From Halalkalibacter urbisdiaboli (GTDB lineage: Bacteria > Bacillota > Bacilli > Bacillales > Bacillaceae_D): DNA of 62,935 nucleotides. Of this stretch, positions 34,285 to 42,179 are shown one piece after another. The first letter of the stretch is position 1. Each line of letters starts with the position of its first letter. A model generated the notes under the pieces. That model was not told the DNA's origin. It searched no databases and worked only from the letters and a program-made list of their open reading frames with translations. Location of the stretch: the NCBI RefSeq assembly GCF_002156385.1, contig NZ_MVJM01000001.1, positions 119,717-182,651 on the forward strand, written 5' to 3'. The translations under genes were made by a program, and so were the position numbers.

Positions 34285-35244
34285 GTGAAACGACTACTTT
34301 CAATACTTATCATTGTTGTAATGGTTGGTATGCAATTTCCATTAACTACAGTTGCACAAATTAATCATGAGGAAATAGAAGCATATCTCTCACCAATCGG
34401 TTGGTCAGCGTCAGATCTTGAAAATTACTTACAGGATTATTTCGACATGTCCATTGAAGATTTTGAAACATTTGAAGAGCTAAAGGCTTGGATAGGTACA
34501 CCAATTACGGCTGAAAATCGTCAGGAACTGTTAACGCAATATAATATGTCCTTAGAAGAGCTTGAAGCCCTTCTCGCTGAGTATGGAGAAAGCGTTGATG
34601 ATTATTATTTTCTTGAGGATTTAGATGCAGCAATTGACTTTTATACGAATTACAGTGGCGAAATGGATGAGGTCGTTGATTTCTTTGCACTTTTAGGGAT
34701 TACTGATGAAGAGTTAGAAAGAGTGTTTCTTCATTTAAGTCAGTTAGATGAGGAGACGGTTGAACAACAAATGGCTGCGATTGAGGAACGGATTATGGCG
34801 ATGGAAGATTTTTCAGATGCAACAGAATTAACTGAAGCGCAAAAACAAGAAATCGCCTCTCTCTTTACAGACATGCTTGCTGCCTTTAAAATGAGCGCTA
34901 CGTTTTATTTAGAAACAAATGGCCAGCGAGACGTTGTATCGCTTACCACTCTATTGGGGATGGAAAGCTTGAATGGGCAAAGTCTGCTCATTGAGTTTTA
35001 TGATCATGAAGGTAATCTGTTATTGGATATGAACATTGATGAAAATTTATTTACATCTAATTTCATAACCGAAATGGGTCATTTATTACCAGAGGTGCCT
35101 CATTTGGCGCATGCCCACCCACTCGGTCAAAAAATGCCCGAAACCGCTTCACCTTATGTTGGAAATATGCTGTTCGGTGCGTTCCTTATGATTTTATCTA
35201 TTGCTCTGTATGTTCGTTATCGTAAGCTGAATCATGCCTCATAA
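34285..35244 (+). CDS. Processed acidic surface protein with sortase signal
   Basis: A 319-residue secreted protein. The signal peptide is residues 1-24 (ends TTVAQ). A highly acidic, Leu-rich helical body carries many ED/EE pairs. The C-terminal sorting signal has a MPETA motif followed by a hydrophobic helix (LFGAFLMILSIALYV) and basic RYRKL. MPETA is close to the LPXTA motif of the processed acidic surface proteins typically encoded beside class D sortases. The start is GTG with AGGAGG 6 bases upstream. The sortase gene overlaps its end. Confidence 0.9.
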   Translation: MKRLLSILIIVVMVGMQFPLTTVAQINHEEIEAYLSPIGWSASDLENYLQDYFDMSIEDFETFEELKAWIGTPITAENRQELLTQYNMSLEELEALLAEYGESVDDYYFLEDLDAAIDFYTNYSGEMDEVVDFFALLGITDEELERVFLHLSQLDEETVEQQMAAIEERIMAMEDFSDATELTEAQKQEIASLFTDMLAAFKMSATFYLETNGQRDVVSLTTLLGMESLNGQSLLIEFYDHEGNLLLDMNIDENLFTSNFITEMGHLLPEVPHLAHAHPLGQKMPETASPYVGNMLFGAFLMILSIALYVRYRKLNHAS

Positions 35245-35884
35245 ACGAATGGTCGGAAGAATGATGCATCAAAAGCGCATCATTCTTCTTCTCTTCTTTA
35301 TCGGATTTAGTATAACAAGTATGAATGCCTACTCATTTTTCAAAGGGTTTTCAGCAGTGGAGTCCTTACATTCAGGTCCTCCTCCTGAGCATCCAGTCGA
35401 CAAAACTGAACGTACACATACAGAAGCAGAACCGTTACAAGACTCAACTCCTTCATATGGAGAACAGTATGGCCATCTACTCATTCCGAAACTTGATTCC
35501 AAAATTCCGATTTATTATGGTGCGGAAGAAGAACAGCTTAAGCAAGGAATTGGTCATGTTGAAAAGACCGCCTTACCTGGCGAAGACAACAATACGGTTT
35601 TATCTGGTCACCGTGATACTGTATTCCGTCATCTCGGTAAGATTGAAAAAGGTGATCGCTTTATCATTGAAACAGACTCGGGTCGATTCACCTACCAAGT
35701 TAAAAAAATCAGAATCGTCGATAAAGAAAATCGCACCGTTATTGTACCGAAGCCAAAAGCAACATTAACCGTTATCACCTGTTACCCTTTTGGCTATTTT
35801 GGGAATGCTCCACAACGTTTTGTTTTAATTGCTGATTTAATCGCTGCGAATATAGAAGGGGATGTCCCAAAGGTTCGATCTTAA
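35234..35884 (+). CDS. srtD: Class D sortase dedicated to the acidic surface protein
   Basis: A membrane transpeptidase of up to 216 residues that cleaves the sorting motif and links the protein to the wall or another nucleophile. An N-terminal anchor helix (IILLLFFIGFSITSM) precedes the catalytic domain: LSGHRDTVFRHL (catalytic His), TLTVITCYPF (Cys) and the Arg in APQRFVLIAD. The exact start is unclear: the frame opens at 35234, overlapping the substrate gene by 11 bases, but later ATG codons at 35249, 35261 and 35264 are possible. No strong ribosome site is seen, so coupled translation is likely. Confidence 0.9.
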   Translation: MPHKRMVGRMMHQKRIILLLFFIGFSITSMNAYSFFKGFSAVESLHSGPPPEHPVDKTERTHTEAEPLQDSTPSYGEQYGHLLIPKLDSKIPIYYGAEEEQLKQGIGHVEKTALPGEDNNTVLSGHRDTVFRHLGKIEKGDRFIIETDSGRFTYQVKKIRIVDKENRTVIVPKPKATLTVITCYPFGYFGNAPQRFVLIADLIAANIEGDVPKVRS

Positions 35885-35901
35885 CCTATTGGAACATCCC
35901 C
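35860..35901. terminator. Convergent terminator after srtD
   Basis: GGGGATGTCCCAA (35860-) pairs with TTGGAACATCCCC ending at about 35901, with one mismatch, and is flanked by T. It overlaps the srtD stop. Confidence 0.7.
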
Positions 35902-35912
35902 TCTTTCTTCGT

Positions 35913-36914
35913 TTATTGTTTCATTAGTTCTTTACGATCTGCAGCTTGTGGAGGTTGTTCTAACCATTGATGCTTTATTGTGATTTCCAGTCCATCCTCT
36001 GCATACAGTCCAACCTCTGCTAATAGGCGACTATATTCCGTTGTTAGATCGCGCCTCGGTGAAAGTGACATCGCGGTTCCATAGTTACCCATTCCAGTAG
36101 AGCTTAACACACCTATATGATAATTCATGAGTTTATCTGAAAATGGCCCCTTTTTTGTCGGGTGTACCTCGGCATCCCATGTTGTTGGAACAGGTAGATT
36201 GGATTCCTGTAAATGCTTTGAGAAAATAGCAATATGCTTAGTACAAATTTCATTTCCCCTGATTATATGATTACGTATTTCTTTAGATTGAGCGGTTTGA
36301 GCAAATGCTGTGGTCATCGCTTTTCCCATTTGATTCGTTTGGATATTCGCATAAAGATGGGCTATCTCAACAGCACTTAACGGCCTTTGTTTACCAAACC
36401 AGCCAGTTAAAAATGATTCACGCTTCACAAATTCAACTTGTTCTGGATACGGAACATATGGGGCCCTAACTTCCAACCCCTTTGAAAGAAGCAGCTTTGT
36501 TGCATCATTAAATAGCTCCATTGTAGAGGAAATAGCTGACATGTAAAATTCTCGAATATCATCTCGGAAGGTATTTGGCAAAACCGCTGCGTAACCGGAT
36601 AATCCACCTTTTGTCATGTGTTTTGTGTAAAGCAGCATGAATTCATCGGAAAATAACCTGGGTGCATGTAAATTGACATCTTCATCGGTAAAGCCATGAG
36701 GAATAGCAATTTTTTCTTCCTTAAATATTTCTTTAATCACATCAACATGTTGTTTAGAAAGGTCCAATGCGTGCTCTAATACTTTTTTTATTTTGGTATC
36801 TTCAACATGAGCTAAATAATAGGTAAGCACACAAATCGCCATACTATCGTTAAGGTAATTCACCCATAAATTTCCTACTTCTGAAGACGTGAGACGAATA
36901 TGATGGTTCTCCAT
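35913..36914 (-). CDS. DUF3231 family protein (second intact copy)
   Basis: 333 residues, of the same two-half architecture as the gene at 5919: RLTSSEVGNLWVNYL at the start of the first half, GLEVRAPYVPYPEQVEFVKR in the middle, and LSAVEIAHLYANIQTNQMGK then SPRRDLTTEYSRLLAEVGLY AEDGLEI in the second. The ATG at 36914 has AAAGGAGGTG upstream. The stop codon of the relic at 36929 lies inside this ribosome site. Function unknown. Confidence 0.9.
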   Translation of the reverse strand: MENHHIRLTSSEVGNLWVNYLNDSMAICVLTYYLAHVEDTKIKKVLEHALDLSKQHVDVIKEIFKEEKIAIPHGFTDEDVNLHAPRLFSDEFMLLYTKHMTKGGLSGYAAVLPNTFRDDIREFYMSAISSTMELFNDATKLLLSKGLEVRAPYVPYPEQVEFVKRESFLTGWFGKQRPLSAVEIAHLYANIQTNQMGKAMTTAFAQTAQSKEIRNHIIRGNEICTKHIAIFSKHLQESNLPVPTTWDAEVHPTKKGPFSDKLMNYHIGVLSSTGMGNYGTAMSLSPRRDLTTEYSRLLAEVGLYAEDGLEITIKHQWLEQPPQAADRKELMKQ

Positions 36915-36928
36915 AAACACACCTCCTT

Positions 36929-37365
36929 TCATTCCCGTTCATGATAGAAGGTATTATAACCGATTATTGGCTCTATTATTGCTCTTTTTAAAGATTTATC
37001 ACTTTCTTTCTTAGCATTTCTAAAGCGGATCACCGAAAAATTCTCAAATGTAGAAGCAAGGATAGCATCTCGAAGGCTGTATAGATCCGGAGTAATTATT
37101 AGCTCTACACCTTTTTTAACTATTTCTTCAATTAAGTTATTAATAGGGTGTACAGTTATCGGCGTTACAGGTGATTGGGAAATATAGTACCCGCTGTTTG
37201 GTCATATAATGTAAACGAGCCTTGAGGAAATGTATATTGGTATATTGTTGCTTTTTGAATACGGTCAAGCCATGCAGCTTCATTCGCTTCACTTATCTCA
37301 TCAGGTTTAGAATAAATAATACGTGGACAATCGCGTGGAAAATAATAATGAAACCTTGAAAGTCA
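36929..37365 (-). pseudogene. DUF6886-like gene, truncated and frameshifted
   Basis: Reading the minus strand from 37365, a frame gives YYFPRDCPRIIYSKPDEISE, then AWLDRIQKATIYQYTFPQGS F..YDQTAG, then stops. A second frame continues with VTPITVHPINNLIEEIVKKG and later ENFSVIRFRNAKK, stopping at 36929. Together these match the C-terminal two thirds of DUF6886 proteins as I remember them (FPRDCPRI..., TIYQYEF, PI.NLIEAL). The N-terminus is gone. The remains fill most of this otherwise gene-less stretch. Confidence 0.65.
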
Positions 37366-37372
37366 CGCAGGA

Positions 37373-37466
37373 AGCAGCAATGGCTTCACACGTTGCTCGC
37401 CTGCTAAGAGAAACCCACTCATAGCAGGCTTTTAAAAAGATGGCAACGGCTCCGCACATTGCTTCG
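37373..37466. repeat. Diverged copy of the structured repeat found at 62.7 kb
   Basis: GCAATGGCTTCACACGTTGC (about 37375-37396) is a short palindromic unit. It is followed by a hairpin (GCCTGCTA 37399-37406 with TAGCAGGC 37422-37429) with loop AGAGAAACCCACTCA, then AAAAAGATGGCAACGGCTCC. The same order (CGTTGC, hairpin with an AAACCCAC loop, AAAAAGATTGCAACGGCTCC) occurs at 62864-62920. Confidence 0.65.
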
Positions 37467-37508
37467 AGGGCATTGAAAAAGGGAAAAGCACCCTTTTTCA
37501 GTGCCCTC
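37466..37508. repeat. Palindromic hairpin, copy 3 of the dispersed family
   Basis: GAGGGCATTGAAAAAGGG (37466-37483) pairs with CCCTTTTTCAGTGCCCTC (37491-37508) with one T-G wobble. It stands directly against the repeat above. The rest of the gap to 37702 shows no gene. Confidence 0.7.
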
Positions 37509-37702
37509 TACAACCGGTGGGAGTTGCTCTTTTGATTTTCTAGGTTGGAATTCTTTTATTGATGGATTCTCGCTAAAATGAAAAAGTACATTCTACCCCT
37601 CAACTTTTTTGTTAATTAATGTATTTATCGTAAAACATCTCCAACTTCTTCTCAATAAATAGAGGTTGCCCCTGTTCCTTTGGGACAACCTTCTATAATC
37701 GT

Positions 37703-38692
37703 TTAATTAAAAATGGTAGCAATCCAATAATAATATGGAATCCCAATAATTAAATTAAAGGGTAATGTTAAGCCGAGCGCAGATCCTAGGTAGATTCCCG
37801 AGTTCGCTTTTGGAATCGCTTGTGCAATCGCCGCAGGAGCGGCAATATAGGAGGCACTTCCTGTTAATACTGCTAGAATAAAAGCGCCTCCTAAAGAAAG
37901 GCCAATGAGATTACCCGCGATTACACCAATCGTTCCACCTATGACTGGTAGGAGAAACGCAAAAATAAAGGACAGCGGTTGAATTTTCTCTATTTGTTTA
38001 ATGCTTTGAGTTGCAATCATCCCCATATGTAATAAAAAAATACAAAGGATGCCATAAAACAAGTCACCAAATAACGGTTTTATTAACGCTAACCCTTCAG
38101 TATGTGCAACCAAACCAATAAAAATACCACCTAGCAATAAAAAGATGCTTTTTCCAAAAAAGGCTTCCTTCACAACGTGTGATAAGCCGGATTCTGGATT
38201 TTTAGCCTCTTCCCCTTGCTTTTGAACGTACATTTTATAAAAAATAATCGCTAATACAATCGCAGGACCCTCCATTATGACGAGAATCGCTGACATATAG
38301 CTTTCATAAACAACTCCGATTTTATCCAAAAAGGCTAACCCTGCGATAAAGGTAACCGCACTAACAGAACCGTAGTGGGCTGCTATTGCCCATGACTCTT
38401 CAACTGAAAATTTACACAGCTTCCAGACAACGATAAAAGCAATAAAAAGCATAATTAAGCTTAATAAGACAGCTGTTATCATCGTTGGAAGCATCTCAAA
38501 GAAGGCTACATTTCTTAATTGGACGCCTCCTTTGATGCCAATCGTAAACAAAATAATCATCGTATAGCCTGTATAAAACGCTGTTGGTACTTTTAAATCA
38601 GAGTTCACCAATACAGCCACGATCCCTATTAAAAAAAATAATATCATCGGTGATAATAAATTTGCATAAGCAATTTCGAGCATTTGCCCCAT
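37703..38692 (-). CDS. Sodium-dependent bicarbonate transporter, SbtA type
   Basis: A 329-residue integral membrane protein with about ten helices, matching the SbtA/DUF897 family that imports HCO3- with Na+ in cyanobacteria and is found in many other bacteria. Typical segments are PTAFYTGYTMIILFTIGIKGG, AIAAHYGSVSAVTFI, VIMEGPAI and SASYIAAPAAIAQAIP. GAGGTGTTG lies before the ATG. No SbtB (PII-like) regulator is adjacent. In an alkaliphilic or halophilic bacillus it would serve anaplerotic carbon supply (inference). Confidence 0.88.
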   Translation of the reverse strand: MGQMLEIAYANLLSPMILFFLIGIVAVLVNSDLKVPTAFYTGYTMIILFTIGIKGGVQLRNVAFFEMLPTMITAVLLSLIMLFIAFIVVWKLCKFSVEESWAIAAHYGSVSAVTFIAGLAFLDKIGVVYESYMSAILVIMEGPAIVLAIIFYKMYVQKQGEEAKNPESGLSHVVKEAFFGKSIFLLLGGIFIGLVAHTEGLALIKPLFGDLFYGILCIFLLHMGMIATQSIKQIEKIQPLSFIFAFLLPVIGGTIGVIAGNLIGLSLGGAFILAVLTGSASYIAAPAAIAQAIPKANSGIYLGSALGLTLPFNLIIGIPYYYWIATIFN

Positions 38693-38799
38693 ACTTCAAC
38701 ACCTCATCTGCTTTGTTTATATCTAAAGAATATATCATATAATTTAACTTCAAATAGGAGATGCTATTTAACAACTTATTAAAATGGAGGGCATCTAAA

Positions 38800-39186
38800 G
38801 TGAAGTCAGAGCACCCTATTCGTTTAACATCAGCTGAGCTTTCAAGTTTGCGGGCTACATATTTTAGCTGATAGTATGCACATATGCATTTTTTATTTTC
38901 TTTCTATGTAAAACATATGACAAAAGGTGGGCTCACCAACTACGCCATTACGCTGGCTTATGATATTTTTAATAAGCATCCTTTGTCAAATGGTATTTCG
39001 AATTACGGGGCCGCGATGTCAGTGAGCCCTAGACGAGATTTAGCCGCTACTTACGTAAGACTCACTGCTGAGGCTGGCCATTATGCAGAAGATGGCTTGA
39101 ATATGATGATTGACTATGCATGGTTCGAACGACCACCTCATGCGGCGGACCGAAGAGAGTTAATAAAAAACAGCATTAAAGTGTAA
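38800..39186 (+). pseudogene. Collapsed DUF3231 gene
   Basis: A GTG at 38800 with TGGAGGG upstream starts MKSEHPIRLTSAELSSLRAT YFS and then two stop codons. From 38884 an open stretch gives YVKHMTKGGLTNYAITLAYD (first-half homology) joined directly to FNKHPLSNGISNYGAAMSVS PRRDLAATYV...GLNMMIDYAWFERPPHAADRRELI (second-half homology). Compared with the copies at 5919 and 35913 most of both halves is deleted. The sequence is closer to the 35913 copy. Confidence 0.85.
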
Positions 39187-39187
39187 T

Positions 39188-39219
39188 AGGAGGGGGTGTT
39201 TAATCTGTCATCCCCTCCT
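39188..39219. terminator. Terminator, convergent side of the aminotransferase gene
   Basis: AGGAGGGG (39188-39195) pairs with CCCCTCCT (39212-39219). Confidence 0.7.
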
Positions 39220-39229
39220 TTATCATTTA

Positions 39230-40294
39230 TTAAATTTCCACGGTCCAATTTAATTCATCTTTCAGCTTCCCTGTTTGAATACCCGTTAACGTATCATAGA
39301 GTTTCTTTGATAATTCACCCGTTTCCTTCTGATTTATGACCATTTTTTTACCTTGCCAATTCATTTCACCAACCGGTGAGATGACAGCTGCTGTCCCTGT
39401 ACCGAACGCTTCCTCTAACATACCTGCCTCATATGCTTGATATAATTCATCAATGGAGATTTTTCTTTCCTTTATAGGCAAACCCCAATGTTGCAATAAC
39501 TCAATTATTGATTTTCTCGTAATTCCTTCTAAAATACTGCCATTTAATTCAGGCGTAATGATTTCTCCATTTATTTTGAAAAAGACATTCATACTCCCTA
39601 CTTCTTCTATATACTTCTTTTCAACTCCATCTAACCAAAGAACTTGGGCACAGCCCTGAGCAGCAGCTCGCTCTTGCGCTTTATAGGCTGCCGAATAGTT
39701 TCCAGCTGTTTTTGCTGTTCCAGTTCCTCCCTTTACAGCTCTTGTGTACTCGTCTTCAACATAAATAGATACTGGATGAATCCCCTCAGCATAATAGGAT
39801 CCAACTGGTGATAAAATAATCATAAAGGAATATACATGTGATGGATTGACACTTAAATTGGGTTCAGTTGCAATGATAAACGGACGAATATATAAGGATG
39901 TTCCTTCTTTCTCTGGAACCCAGTCTTTTTCAATTTCAAGAAGTGTCTTTAAATAAGATAAAACGAGCTCCTCATCAATGGCTGGAATACTTAAACGTTG
40001 ACTTGAACGGTTTAAACGTTGAAAGTTTTGCTCAGGTCTAAACAACAGAATCCGATCATCATTTGTACGATATGCTTTTAATCCTTCAAAAACGGTTTGT
40101 CCGTAATGAAAAATCATCGCTGCCGGATCAAGAGTAACAGGCTGATATGGCGTAATTCTTGGGTTATGCCAGCCTTTTCCTGTTATGTAATTCATCACAA
40201 ACATATGATCCGTAAATTGCTTACCGAACGACAAATTCTCTGGCTTCGTTTTTTCAACCTGACTCTTTATTATTTTTAATTCACTCTCAGTCAT
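39230..40294 (-). CDS. ilvE: Branched-chain amino acid aminotransferase
   Basis: A PLP enzyme of fold type IV, 354 residues, that exchanges amino groups between Leu/Ile/Val and 2-oxoglutarate. It is of the longer, mitochondrial-like class. Marks: FHYGQTVFEGLKAYRT, YIRPFIIATEP, KGGTGTAKTAGNYSAA (PLP Lys), EVGSMNVFFK and EAFGTGTAAVISPVGE. No biosynthesis genes accompany it, so it may be used in catabolism or final-step synthesis. It corresponds to YbgE/YwaA-type enzymes of bacilli. Confidence 0.93.
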   Translation of the reverse strand: MTESELKIIKSQVEKTKPENLSFGKQFTDHMFVMNYITGKGWHNPRITPYQPVTLDPAAMIFHYGQTVFEGLKAYRTNDDRILLFRPEQNFQRLNRSSQRLSIPAIDEELVLSYLKTLLEIEKDWVPEKEGTSLYIRPFIIATEPNLSVNPSHVYSFMIILSPVGSYYAEGIHPVSIYVEDEYTRAVKGGTGTAKTAGNYSAAYKAQERAAAQGCAQVLWLDGVEKKYIEEVGSMNVFFKINGEIITPELNGSILEGITRKSIIELLQHWGLPIKERKISIDELYQAYEAGMLEEAFGTGTAAVISPVGEMNWQGKKMVINQKETGELSKKLYDTLTGIQTGKLKDELNWTVEI

Positions 40295-40466
40295 CCATAC
40301 CTCTCCTTTGTTTACTCAAATGCTTCTAGCTATTTCTATCTATCGTATTTCTATATTGTAAATAGAATCCCCACACAAGACAAGCTTTATAGATTAGTTA
40401 ACTCATGGCATATAATAATAAAAATAAGATAGCTTTTTAAAGGTGATGCCCCTTAATAAAACTACC

Positions 40467-40709
40467 TTAGTTCACTGTTTTTTTAATAAATGAAAGAACA
40501 TGCTCTCGTTCTAGTATATCAATTTCACTGTAAATCGTTTTCGTTTGTGGATCAAACACTGTTGCATGAAAGGATTCATTTTCTAGATTATACGTTAATT
40601 TAACTGCATCTCCAAATTCTTCAGGAGGACGCAACCGATCAAAAATTTCTTCATTCGACTTTCCTGTTTGTAGCTTATCAATTTTTTCTACCATCTCTTC
40701 GTTTGTCAT
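40467..40709 (-). CDS. Hypothetical protein (80 aa)
   Basis: A small soluble acidic protein: MTNEEMVEKIDKLQTGKSNE, then a beta-rich C-terminal half (VKLTYNLENESFHATVFD). GGAGGGGC precedes the ATG. It follows ppnP after a terminator. No recognised family. Confidence 0.65.
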   Translation of the reverse strand: MTNEEMVEKIDKLQTGKSNEEIFDRLRPPEEFGDAVKLTYNLENESFHATVFDPQTKTIYSEIDILEREHVLSFIKKTVN

Positions 40710-40738
40710 TGTGCCCCTCCTTTCATTTCATTCAAAAA

Positions 40739-40768
40739 AAGCCTCATGCATTATGATGCACAAGGCTT
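40739..40768 (-). terminator. Terminator of ppnP
   Basis: AAGCCT...TGCAT pairs with ATGCA...AGGCTT (40739-40768), followed on the minus strand by a run of T. Confidence 0.75.
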
Positions 40769-40775
40769 TGGAAAT

Positions 40776-41090
40776 TTATTCACTTAAATATGAACAACAA
40801 TAATCAACAACTGCATGAATCTTTAATTCAAAAGATTCATTCGCAGGCACATAAAAAACGCCCGTCCCTTCAATTGTTTTCCATTCTTCACCAGCCAATT
40901 TATATTCTAGATGACCGGCTAAAATTTCCATTTCTTCTTTTAACTCAGTTGAAAATGTATATTCACCAGGTAACATAATCCCAAGTGTACGTTTAGTACC
41001 ATCATTAAATAACACCGCACGACTCGTAACTTTTCCTTCAAAATAAACATTCGCCTGCTTTACTATTGTAACATTCTCAAATTGTGACAT
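40776..41090 (-). CDS. ppnP: Pyrimidine/purine nucleoside phosphorylase PpnP
   Basis: A 104-residue cupin-like phosphorylase (UPF0345/DUF1255) that splits nucleosides with phosphate. Typical blocks: [35 protein letters not shown] and [13 protein letters not shown], with [11 protein letters not shown] and VVDYCCSYL at the end. Length is as expected. GGAC/GAGAGA upstream gives only a moderate ribosome site. Confidence 0.93.
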   Translation of the reverse strand: MSQFENVTIVKQANVYFEGKVTSRAVLFNDGTKRTLGIMLPGEYTFSTELKEEMEILAGHLEYKLAGEEWKTIEGTGVFYVPANESFELKIHAVVDYCCSYLSE

Positions 41091-41158
41091 CTCTCTTAGT
41101 CCTCTCTCTTTGTAATCCAGATAAATTTACCATAAAAAAAAGAAAAGGGAAACAACAT

Positions 41159-41959
41159 TTATCGCGACTCGTCCTTTTTAATTTGTAGCCACGGTCGCTC
41201 TGCTTCCCAATCAATTTGTAATGGAAGCTGAAAGGTATGCGATAGGAAATCATTCGTTAATGTACTTTTCTTTTTCCCTGCTTTGACAATGGTTCCTTGA
41301 TTGATTAACAATGCATGAGAAACCGCTGGTACGACCTCCTCAATATGGTGGGTAACATATATTAACGTTGGTCCATGTGGCTGCTCTGCCAATGTCTGAA
41401 CAGTATCTAGTAATTGCTCACGTGCAAAAATATCAAGTCCATTACAAGGTTCATCAAGAATTAATAGCTGAGGAGAGGCCATCAGTGCTCTTGCAATCAT
41501 TACCCTTCTCTTTTCTCCTTGCGACAAATGAATGTAACACTCTTGTGCTAATCGTTCAATCTTCAATTGTTGTAAGAGCATGCCAGCACGTTCTGTATCC
41601 TCCTTCGTAAAAGATTCATACAAACCAACGGATGCATGCTTTCCACTCATTACGACCTCGAGGGCTGAATCAGCATACCTTGATAAAAATCGTTCATCCA
41701 TTGATGAGCTAACCCAGCCGATTTTTTTTCTTACCTCAGGAATGTTCGTTTGGCCAAACGTCTCTCCAAGAACGGTTATCGTGCCTTTCGTCGGCCAAAG
41801 ATAGCCCATCACCATATTAAGCAACGAGGTTTTCCCAGATCCATTTAGCCCTAATACAACCCAATGCTCACCATTATTTACGGTCCATGAAATTTTATTA
41901 AGAATTAGTTTCTGTTCTCGTCTCCAGCTTACATCGTTTACCGAAATAACTGCGTTCAT
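41159..41959 (-). CDS. ABC transporter ATP-binding protein, YlmA-like
   Basis: A 266-residue stand-alone ATPase. Walker A GLNGSGKTSL, Q-loop IGWVSSSM, signature LSQGEKRRV, Walker B LLILDEPCNGLD and the H-loop YVTHHIEEV are all present. It matches YlmA and the ModF/PhrA-like group, ATPases without a known permease partner; none is seen here. AGGAGAGG precedes the ATG. Confidence 0.88.
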   Translation of the reverse strand: MNAVISVNDVSWRREQKLILNKISWTVNNGEHWVVLGLNGSGKTSLLNMVMGYLWPTKGTITVLGETFGQTNIPEVRKKIGWVSSSMDERFLSRYADSALEVVMSGKHASVGLYESFTKEDTERAGMLLQQLKIERLAQECYIHLSQGEKRRVMIARALMASPQLLILDEPCNGLDIFAREQLLDTVQTLAEQPHGPTLIYVTHHIEEVVPAVSHALLINQGTIVKAGKKKSTLTNDFLSHTFQLPLQIDWEAERPWLQIKKDESR

Positions 41960-42044
41960 AAAACCTCTCCTTTTTGAGCTTTCATATCCTTAATTTAACA
42001 TAATCCAATGCAGGTTAGCAGGTAACATACATACTGCTGTTATG

Positions 42045-42088
42045 GAGTGAACGAAAAAAGGGAAAGACCGACATATTTTCGTTCACTC
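42045..42088 (+). promoter_or_regulatory. Long inverted repeat upstream of the GH18 gene
   Basis: GAGTGAACGAAAA (42045-42057) pairs perfectly with TTTTCGTTCACTC (42076-42088) across an 18-base loop. It lies 92 bases ahead of the GH18 start and between divergent genes, so it is unlikely to be a terminator of either. It could be an operator or a leader RNA hairpin. It may also include the -35 side of a promoter. Confidence 0.5.
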
Positions 42089-42179
42089 TGTTATTACCGT
42101 ATTTTTCTAATAGTTTCATAGCATTTTCTTTTTTATAATAGAAGAGTACTTCATAATAAACTGCGGAGGTTATTACAGC

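Noticed and set aside
38884-39186. The 100-codon frame as a normal gene
   Set aside because: It lacks its own ribosome site and its sequence is a fusion of separate DUF3231 segments with the true start upstream interrupted by stops.
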